Assembly (NCBI GenBank): GCA_964466455.1
Contig: CAYXNL010000084.1
Coordinates: forward strand, 1 to 6,642
Source: S010-25 sp964466455
GTDB lineage: Bacteria > Pseudomonadota > Gammaproteobacteria > SZUA-229
Direction: 5' to 3'
Length of the DNA: 6,642 bases
Position numbers and translations under genes: made by a program. Each line of letters starts with the position of its first letter. Positions within the stretch are counted from its first letter, which is position 1. Shown piece by piece: positions 1-5,124 of the stretch. Under the pieces are notes generated by a model. It worked only from the letters and a program-made list of their open reading frames with translations, ran no database searches and was not told the DNA's origin.

Positions 1-42
1 GTATATTTCCAGTTAATCAGTAAATTAGATGAAATAGCCAGC

Positions 43-86
43 GTTTTAATCAACGCTTTAATCAACGTTTCAATCAACGCTTCAAC
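43..86. repeat. 12-bp imperfect tandem repeat
   Basis: Three full copies of a 12-nt unit start at 43, 55 and 67 (gttttaatcaac, gctttaatcaac, gtttcaatcaac). A shortened fourth unit covers 79-86. The array is bracketed by a 7-bp inverted repeat, AATAGCC at 33-39 and GGCTATT at 87-93. Because the period is a multiple of three, the minus strand can read it as a four-residue periodic peptide of the pattern A/T-L-I-E/K, in a frame open to the left edge. Units this short and without spacers rule out CRISPR. It may be a replication-slippage array or the coding repeat of a gene leaving the window; the sequence does not decide. Confidence 0.75.
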
Positions 87-178
87 GGCTATTCCAAAGT
101 CGGTTAAAAAAAGATTGATTGTACCGCATTTAAGGGCACCATAAATCAAAAAATAGTCTTCACCTCCCGGCAACAGGT

Positions 179-271
179 ACTTATTACTAAAACAGATAAA
201 AAGAAACTTATTGTTAAAAACACTTATATAAATACATATTAAGTATCCTTTCCATCCATCCTGTTAGGATT
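179..271. mobile_element. Degraded MITE-like inverted-repeat element, copy A
   Basis: This stretch is a shortened relative of the element at 813-951, in the same orientation. The left part (179-221) matches 813-856 with a few substitutions and a one-base gap, sharing ACTTATTACT and ACTTATTGTTAAA. The right part (about 238-271) matches 918-951 and ends in the same 13-nt palindrome ATCCTGTTAGGAT (258-270). The roughly 50-nt core of the other copy is replaced by about 16 AT-rich bases, and the two arms no longer pair well, so this copy looks decayed or internally deleted. It carries no transposase. Its right end overlaps the 3' end of fmdB and contains the fmdB stop codon. Confidence 0.7.
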
Positions 272-608
272 TTGTCTGTTTCTGAGTTGTGGTTGAAGAG
301 CCTGATTTGGGTTTAGCCGATTTTGGTTGAGCTTGAACATCGGCAGTATCTTTTTTCGTTGCACCTGCCGCCTCCGATTTGCCACTGGCTTTCTGATTGT
401 CCGACTTCTCAATATTTTTCTTATTACCCGACTTAAAATCCGTTTCATACCAACCGCTACCCTTCAGGCGAAACGCCACCGCTGAAACCAGTTTTTTCAT
501 CGTCGATTTACCGCAACTCTGGCATTTTTTCAAGGGTTTATCACTCACCTTTTGCAACACTTCTTCCTTATGACCACATTTTGTACATTGATATTCGTAA
601 AAAGGCAT
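264..608 (-). CDS. FmdB-family zinc ribbon protein
   Basis: The product is a 114-residue cytoplasmic protein of the FmdB regulatory-protein family, named after a putative regulator of methylotroph formamidase. Its biochemical role is poorly known, so no target is assigned. The N-terminus MPFYEYQC is typical, with one zinc ribbon formed by C8, C11, C29 and C32. The family-typical stretch FRLKGSGWYETDF spans about residues 46-58. From about residue 60 to the end the protein is a low-complexity tail rich in K, S, T, A and Q, probably disordered. A GTG two codons upstream is in frame, but ATG at 608 is preferred because it gives the family N-terminus and sits 5-6 nt after GGTGGG (614-619). In many gammaproteobacteria fmdB precedes a DUF502 gene and aspS; neither appears in the 263 nt downstream. 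The last Ser codon and the TAA lie in the terminal palindrome of repeat copy A. Confidence 0.93.
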   Translation of the reverse strand: MPFYEYQCTKCGHKEEVLQKVSDKPLKKCQSCGKSTMKKLVSAVAFRLKGSGWYETDFKSGNKKNIEKSDNQKASGKSEAAGATKKDTADVQAQPKSAKPKSGSSTTTQKQTKS

Positions 609-694
609 ACTCACCCACCGGTTAAATTCTGTTTTGCTAAAAACACCGGGTTATAACCTGATGTAATATATTAATAGTACGCATAAAAAGGTGG

Positions 695-724
695 ATTATA
701 TCGCTCACCCCGACATCACATCAA
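695..724 (-). promoter_or_regulatory. Candidate sigma-70 promoter for fmdB
   Basis: On the minus strand TTGATG (719-724) is followed after 18 nt by a perfect TATAAT (695-700), about 87 nt before the fmdB start codon. A second possible promoter lies further upstream: TTGAAA (767-772), 17 nt, TATACA (744-749). Either would give an untranslated leader of about 80-130 nt, in which I see no known riboswitch. Prediction rests on consensus match and position only. Confidence 0.5.
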
Positions 725-812
725 TGTAATATCCGACTATGCCTGTATATAGACAGAACAGATGTTTTTCAAGTGTGTCAATAATCATCTGAATAAACGG
801 CATGTTTGCGGC

Positions 813-951
813 ACTTATTACTGAAACGGATGAAAAGAATACTTATTGTTAAAGACCGTCAGCCGCAGGGATGCGGGTGTCGAGCTTACATGGAAGTATT
901 TACAGCGTGTCTTAAACAATAAGTATTCTTTTCATCCATCCTGTTAGGATT
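813..951. mobile_element. MITE-like inverted-repeat element, copy B
   Basis: This is a 139-nt non-coding element. Its two 29-nt arms, 828-856 and 909-937, are inverted repeats with a single mismatch (GGATGAAAAGAATACTTATT at the left arm's outer end). The 52-nt core (857-908) contains a small hairpin, CCGC-AGGGAT-GCGG (863-876), and the phrase CTTACATGGAAGTATTTACA. Outside the right arm is the 13-nt palindrome ATCCTGTTAGGAT (938-950), also present in copy A. It encodes no transposase, so it would be mobilised in trans or act as a REP-like intergenic repeat. From memory, related core sequences occur between genes in other gammaproteobacteria; this was not searched. Boundaries are set by where similarity to copy A stops. 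It lies 28 nt before the SDR start codon and so occupies that gene's promoter region. Confidence 0.8.
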
Positions 952-979
952 AACCTTTATTCCCAGCCCAAAAAACACT

Positions 980-1825
980 ATGACAACAAAAACCATTCTT
1001 ATTACCGGCTGCTCATCAGGCATTGGTTATTGTGTCGCCAACGCCCTGCATAAACGTGGTTATCGAGTGTTTGCCACGGCTCGTCGGCAGGAGAGTGTCG
1101 CGATGTTACAGGCAGAAGGTCTGGAAAGTCTGCAGCTTGACCTTTGTGATAGCCAGTCTATTCAGACTGCGTTTAATGAAATCATGCAACGTACCAATGG
1201 CCAGCTCTACGCCTTATTTAATAACGGTGCCTATGGCATACCGGGCGCAGTAGAAGATCTAAGCCGTGATACCCTGCGCACTCAGTTTGAAACCAATGTG
1301 TTCGGCTGGCATGAATTAACCACACTGGTTATTCCGGTGATGCGTAAACAGGGTTCTGGGCGCATTATCCAGAACAGCTCGGTACTCGGCTTTGTCGCCA
1401 TGCCTTTTCGTGGTGCCTACAATGCTTCTAAATTTGCCATCGAAGGCTTAACTGATACCCTGCGTCTGGAACTAAAAGATACCGGGATCTACATCAGCCT
1501 GATTGAACCCGGCCCCATCCTCAGCCAATTCCGGCACAATGCGCTCAGGGCATTACAAACTCACATTAATATTGAACACAGTATTCACCGGGAAAAATAT
1601 CAGTCTGTCCTTGTTCGTCTGAATAAAAAGGGAGCAGCCATGCCTTTTACTTTACCCCCCGAGGCTGTTTTAAAACGCGTGCTTCATGCGCTTGAATCTA
1701 ATCGACCTAAAGCACGCTATTACGTCACATTCCCCACCTGTTTATTCGCTTTTTTAAAACGAATTTTAAGCACACGGCAACTGGACTGGTTTCTCAGCAA
1801 AGCTGGCAGTGATGGTAAAAAATAA
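980..1825 (+). CDS. Short-chain dehydrogenase/reductase, YbbO-like
   Basis: A 281-residue classical SDR, a soluble NAD(P)-dependent oxidoreductase with a Rossmann fold. Visible motifs are the cofactor loop TGCSSGIG (9-16), an Arg pair R35-R36 after the second strand suggesting NADPH preference, D54 in LQLDL, the family NNAG element here written NNGA (81-84), N106, catalytic S134, and Y147/K151 in YNASK. EPGPI (176-180) follows the sixth strand. The overall sequence, including the long C-terminal part after residue 190, resembles E. coli YbbO, an NADP-dependent aldehyde reductase. A carbonyl or aldehyde reductase is therefore the best guess; the substrate is unknown. ATG 980 is the first in-frame Met and gives the normal SDR N-terminus, although no good Shine-Dalgarno sequence precedes it. 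It is divergent from fmdB, with repeat copy B between them. Confidence 0.92.
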   Translation: MTTKTILITGCSSGIGYCVANALHKRGYRVFATARRQESVAMLQAEGLESLQLDLCDSQSIQTAFNEIMQRTNGQLYALFNNGAYGIPGAVEDLSRDTLRTQFETNVFGWHELTTLVIPVMRKQGSGRIIQNSSVLGFVAMPFRGAYNASKFAIEGLTDTLRLELKDTGIYISLIEPGPILSQFRHNALRALQTHINIEHSIHREKYQSVLVRLNKKGAAMPFTLPPEAVLKRVLHALESNRPKARYYVTFPTCLFAFLKRILSTRQLDWFLSKAGSDGKK

Positions 1826-1926
1826 GCAGTAATTTTTTTAAGGAACCACTGAACATACACTAATTTTGTACGTAATGTACTTTTTTGGACTATATACAAT
1901 TTATCATCGGGAATTTACCGGAACAA

Positions 1927-3111
1927 ATGAGAAAAGATCCTGTAAAAATCATTATTACGCTGGGCTTTAGCGGTGTCCTTGCTCTTATGGGGCTGATCAC
2001 CTTTATTGCTATTTCGAGAATGAACACAAACGTTAATGAACTCAGCCAGCTTATTGAGCAGACCAATGCCAAAATGGCTGCGGCCAATACGATGCGTGAC
2101 AGTATCCGGCTACGCGGTGACACACTGTATAAAATGTACATGACAGATGATTTTATTGAAAGAGACCGACTGCGCATACAGCTTAGCCGGCAAGGTCTGA
2201 ATTACAGATTTGCACGTGACCGCCTCACCACCTATCCAATGAGTTCACGTGAGAGAAAACTACTTAGTATATTAACAAAAAAAACACGCAGTGCCAGTGC
2301 ATTAAATGATGCAGTCGCTGAAATTATGCTATCCGATAGCAGCCAGAAAACAATCAAAAAGGCGCTGATACAGGCAGATATTGCTCGTCAGAATCTGATG
2401 ACAGGATTAAATCAACTGGTTACACTACAGGACGATAATATCAGAAGAATCCTCCGCGACAACCACCATTACCAGAACACCATAACCAGTATCATTATTC
2501 TACTTTCCGCTGCTGCCTTTTTTATCGCTCTGCTAATTGCACTGATTGTTATCAGAGTAACCTCAAAACAGAGCATTGAAATTCGTTACCGCGCCAGTCA
2601 TGACGAACTAACCGGGTTGGTTAATCGTAAAGAATTCCAGCACCAGTTATACGATACTTTTGAACGGCTACGTTTCAGCAATACTCGACATGCCGTGTGT
2701 TTGCTGGATCTTGATGAATTTAAAAAAATTAATGATAGTTGCGGGCATGAAGCAGGAGACATGTTACTGACCCACATAAGCCAGCGTATTCAGCACGCTA
2801 TCCGCAAACGAGACACACTTGCCCGACTCGGTGGAGATGAATTTGGACTATTACTCAAAGATTGTTCCCTTAAAAAAGCCATTGAAATTACCGAATCAAT
2901 TGTCAACCTGGTAAAGAACTACGAATTTAACTGGGAAAATAAAACATTTCACATTGGCGTCAGTATTGGTATCGCCATGTTAACCGAAAAAACACAAAGC
3001 ATTAAAATGACCATGCATCATGCTGATATGGCCTGTTATGCAGCAAAAAATGCGGGCAAGAACCAGGTTCAGATTCATTCCCTCAAAAACACAGAGCCAC
3101 AGACAACATAA
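1927..3111 (+). CDS. Membrane-anchored GGDEF diguanylate cyclase
   Basis: Predicted to condense two GTP into c-di-GMP at the inner membrane. Numbered from ATG 1927 (394 residues): a short basic N-terminus, TM1 at about 8-30, a roughly 155-residue helical periplasmic region, TM2 at about 188-209, then a cytoplasmic GGDEF domain from about 220. The domain has DELTGLVNR (226-234), metal-site LLDLDEF with D261 and D263, N269-D270, and an intact GGDEF active site (302-306). R293-x-x-D296, five residues before it, is the RxxD inhibitory I-site, so product feedback is expected. There is no EAL domain. The periplasmic part resembles a four-helix-bundle sensor, but I cannot name the family. The same frame opens at TTG 1885 (14 more residues); neither start has a convincing ribosome site. 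ATG is preferred as the commoner codon and because a promoter-like TATATA lies at 1891-1896. It converges on cyaY. Confidence 0.9.
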   Translation: MRKDPVKIIITLGFSGVLALMGLITFIAISRMNTNVNELSQLIEQTNAKMAAANTMRDSIRLRGDTLYKMYMTDDFIERDRLRIQLSRQGLNYRFARDRLTTYPMSSRERKLLSILTKKTRSASALNDAVAEIMLSDSSQKTIKKALIQADIARQNLMTGLNQLVTLQDDNIRRILRDNHHYQNTITSIIILLSAAAFFIALLIALIVIRVTSKQSIEIRYRASHDELTGLVNRKEFQHQLYDTFERLRFSNTRHAVCLLDLDEFKKINDSCGHEAGDMLLTHISQRIQHAIRKRDTLARLGGDEFGLLLKDCSLKKAIEITESIVNLVKNYEFNWENKTFHIGVSIGIAMLTEKTQSIKMTMHHADMACYAAKNAGKNQVQIHSLKNTEPQTT

Positions 3112-3181
3112 AAGTTGATAACGATACTGTAAGAAAAATGTTTTTTATGTTCTTTCCGGTTTCTATAAAAAAATCACTCTG

Positions 3182-3342
3182 GGAGCCTGTCCGAGAATAG
3201 GAACCGTAGCGAGGACAAGCGGTTTTGAGTCCGTTTTTTCGACTCAATGAGGCTAATAGCAGGACTATTTAACGAATTTAGTCGGGAAAACGGGCCAAAA
3301 TCCGCCTGGTCACAGTAGGTCATCTATTCTCGGACAGGCTCC
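3182..3342. mobile_element. 161-bp palindromic MITE, element C
   Basis: Perfect 19-bp terminal inverted repeats, GGAGCCTGTCCGAGAATAG at 3182-3200 and its complement at 3324-3342, bound a 161-bp segment. The inner halves are also imperfectly complementary: the left AGCGGTTTTGAGTCCGTTTT region pairs with the right region around 3281-3306. The apex AATAG-CAGGA-CTATT (3255-3269) is centred on 3262, the exact midpoint. The whole element can fold into one long hairpin. A local stem TTGAGTC/GACTCAA (3225-3231, 3241-3247) is also possible. It has no transposase and is unrelated to copies A and B. A TG dinucleotide on both sides (3180-3181, 3343-3344) might be a 2-bp target duplication, which is weak evidence. 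It lies between convergent genes and reaches into the cyaY 3' end. On the minus strand a T7 run (3167-3173) follows the hairpin and could help termination. Confidence 0.85.
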
Positions 3343-3665
3343 TGTGTCAGTACAACTGTTTCACCGGACTGTTCACTTGCCAGGCGTGATAACATCATGA
3401 CCAACTCTTCTTTTTCATTACTACCACAAAGCCATTGCCGTCTGAGCTCATCATAATCAAAATGAAACCCACCGGATCTGGCCGCCATCCATAACTGTTT
3501 TACTGGTGCCTGTTTGCTAAAGATAATCTTACTGCCATTATCAAATTCCAGTGTTAGCACTCCACCGATTTCATCATAGTCAATATCAGTATCACCGTTA
3601 TCAATCGCATCCTGAATGGCTTCGATAGTCTGGTCGGCAATATTATTAAATTCAGATTCGTTCAT
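3324..3665 (-). CDS. cyaY: Iron donor protein CyaY (bacterial frataxin)
   Basis: A 113-residue frataxin homologue, a cytoplasmic iron-binding protein that interacts with the IscS cysteine desulfurase and modulates iron-sulfur cluster assembly. The fold is recognisable: an acidic first helix (E3 to about D29), the sheet motif GGVLTLEFDNGSKIIFSKQ (34-52), conserved QLWMA with W59, GGFHFD (65-70) and QW (77-78). The end SGETVVL (100-106) matches the SGETV-type C-terminus of this family. E. coli CyaY has 106 residues; the extra seven here are TQEPVRE. The last five (EPVRE) and the TAG stop are encoded by the right terminal repeat of element C. Start ATG 3665 has AAAGGG (3673-3678) 7 nt upstream. 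The gene follows gatB by 22 nt and is probably cotranscribed, unlike the dapF/lysA neighbourhood common in enterics. Confidence 0.94.
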   Translation of the reverse strand: MNESEFNNIADQTIEAIQDAIDNGDTDIDYDEIGGVLTLEFDNGSKIIFSKQAPVKQLWMAARSGGFHFDYDELRRQWLCGSNEKEELVMMLSRLASEQSGETVVLTQEPVRE

Positions 3666-3672
3666 AGCTAAA

Positions 3673-3678
3673 CCCTTT
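3673..3678 (-). promoter_or_regulatory. cyaY ribosome binding site
   Basis: AAAGGG on the minus strand lies 7 nt before the cyaY ATG, inside the 22-nt gatB-cyaY gap. It shows that cyaY has its own initiation signal within the gat transcript and fixes the start at 3665. Confidence 0.7.
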
Positions 3679-3687
3679 AAAAATAAT

Positions 3688-5124
3688 TTAACTCTTCATC
3701 CTGTTACGGATAAGTTCATTCACCTGCGCTGGGTTGGCTTTTCCTTTTGATATTTTCATAACCTGACCAACAAAGAAACCTATCATTTTATCCTTGCCGC
3801 CTTTGAGTTCCTCAAACTGACCTGGATTATTGACAATAATCTCATCCACCATCGCTTCGATAGCACTGGTATCGGTAATCTGTTTCAGCCCTTTGCTTTC
3901 AATAATTTTATCGGCAGAACTTTCACCGTTCCACATCGCATCGAGTACATCCTTGGCAATCTTGCCAGAAATTGTATTGTCCTTGATACGGATTAATAAA
4001 CCCGCGAAATGCTCCGCAGAAATATTGAGCTGATCAATTTCTACTTCTTCACGCTTAAGCCGCGCCGACAGTTCCCCGGTAATCCAGTTTGCCGAGAGTT
4101 TGGCATCGGCGGTTTTCTGCGCAACCACTTCAAAATAATCCGCCAGCGCTCTGGAAACAGTAATCACCCCGGCATCATAGGCAGACAGGCCGAGATCATT
4201 GATATAACGCTGTTTTTTCTGCTCGGGTAATTCAGGCAATTCTGCCTTTACCTGCTGTCGATATTCTTCCGTAATGACTACCGGTAGTAAATCCGGATCA
4301 GGGAAATAACGATAATCATTGGCTTCTTCCTTACTGCGCATAGATCGGGTTTCATTTTTCACTGAATCATACAGGCGGGTTTCCTGCACCACTTCCCCGC
4401 CGTCCTCAATTAAATCTATCTGACGTTCCACTTCCAGATTAATGGCGCGTTCGACAAAACGGAATGAGTTAATGTTTTTCAGTTCGGCACGGGTACCAAA
4501 TTCTTTCTGCCCTTTGGGGCGAACCGAAACATTGGCATCACAGCGAAAAGAACCCTCCTGCATATTGCCATCACAGATACCGATGTATTGCACGATGGAA
4601 TGGATCTTTCGCATATAAGCTATGGCCTCTTTCGCACTACGCATATCCGGTTCCGATACAATCTCCAGCAATGGTGTACCAGCGCGGTTTAAATCAATGC
4701 CGGTCATACCGGTATAATCTTTATGCAGGGATTTGCCAGCATCTTCTTCCAGGTGCGCGCGGGTGACACCGATACGTTTGGTTTCACCATTTTCAAGTTC
4801 GATATCAATATATCCCATACCGACGATGGGTAGATCAAACTGGGAGATCTGATAGCCTTTGGGCAGATCCGGGTAGAAATAATTCTTGCGTGCAAAAACG
4901 GAACGATCAGATACGTCAGCATCAATCGCCATGCCGAATTTCACTGCCATATGTACCGCTTCTTTATTCAATACCGGTAGCACACCCGGCAGTGCAATAT
5001 CTACTACGCTGGCCTGCGTGTTTGGTTCGCCACCGTAAGCAGTACTGGCAGCAGAAAATATTTTAGATTTTGTTGCAAGCTGGGCATGAATCTCCAGACC
5101 AATCACTGTTTCCCACGTGGCCAT
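3688..5124 (-). CDS. gatB: Asp-tRNA(Asn)/Glu-tRNA(Gln) amidotransferase subunit B
   Basis: Subunit B of the GatCAB transamidosome. It activates the side-chain carboxylate of misacylated Glu-tRNA(Gln) or Asp-tRNA(Asn) with ATP, then transfers the ammonia released by GatA. The protein has 478 residues, normal for the family. Motifs visible are VIGLEIHAQL (7-16, metal-site E11 and H13), the GatB signature IDLNRAGTPLLE (143-154), GICDGNMQEGSFRCDANVSVR (182-202) and ELKNINSFRFVERAI (214-228). The C-terminal third is the helical GatB/YqeY tail that contacts tRNA. An in-frame ATG seven codons upstream (5145) was rejected, because ATG 5124 gives the normal N-terminus and follows a strong AGAGGAG (5133-5139) by 8 nt. 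The start shares one base with the gatA stop (TAATG), indicating translational coupling. cyaY follows. Confidence 0.97.
   Translation of the reverse strand: MATWETVIGLEIHAQLATKSKIFSAASTAYGGEPNTQASVVDIALPGVLPVLNKEAVHMAVKFGMAIDADVSDRSVFARKNYFYPDLPKGYQISQFDLPIVGMGYIDIELENGETKRIGVTRAHLEEDAGKSLHKDYTGMTGIDLNRAGTPLLEIVSEPDMRSAKEAIAYMRKIHSIVQYIGICDGNMQEGSFRCDANVSVRPKGQKEFGTRAELKNINSFRFVERAINLEVERQIDLIEDGGEVVQETRLYDSVKNETRSMRSKEEANDYRYFPDPDLLPVVITEEYRQQVKAELPELPEQKKQRYINDLGLSAYDAGVITVSRALADYFEVVAQKTADAKLSANWITGELSARLKREEVEIDQLNISAEHFAGLLIRIKDNTISGKIAKDVLDAMWNGESSADKIIESKGLKQITDTSAIEAMVDEIIVNNPGQFEELKGGKDKMIGFFVGQVMKISKGKANPAQVNELIRNRMKS

Noticed and set aside
43..86. Possible CRISPR array
   Set aside because: The units are 12 nt and contiguous, with no spacers and no cas genes.
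239..448. 69-residue basic minus-strand ORF overlapping fmdB
   Set aside because: It is a frame shadow of the K/S/T/Q-rich fmdB tail and runs into repeat copy A. It has no recognisable motif.
1023..1253. Open frame inside the SDR gene
   Set aside because: It overlaps the Rossmann-fold coding region entirely, and its translation has no family features.
1839..1880. AAGGA and a GTAC-GTAAT-GTAC motif upstream of the cyclase as a start signal or operator
   Set aside because: No start codon in the cyclase frame lies at a suitable distance after AAGGA, and the short GTAC pair is too small to call an operator.
1890..2177. Antisense hydrophobic ORF under the cyclase N-terminus
   Set aside because: It mirrors the TM1 codons of the real gene and has no independent signals.
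3697..3711. CATCCTGTTACGGAT near the gatB end, resembling the terminal palindrome of copies A and B
   Set aside because: It encodes the conserved IRNRMKS end of GatB and lacks the rest of the element, so the likeness is probably chance.
3830..4925. Several short ORFs in other frames across gatB
   Set aside because: gatB is intact and conserved along this whole stretch, so these are shadows.
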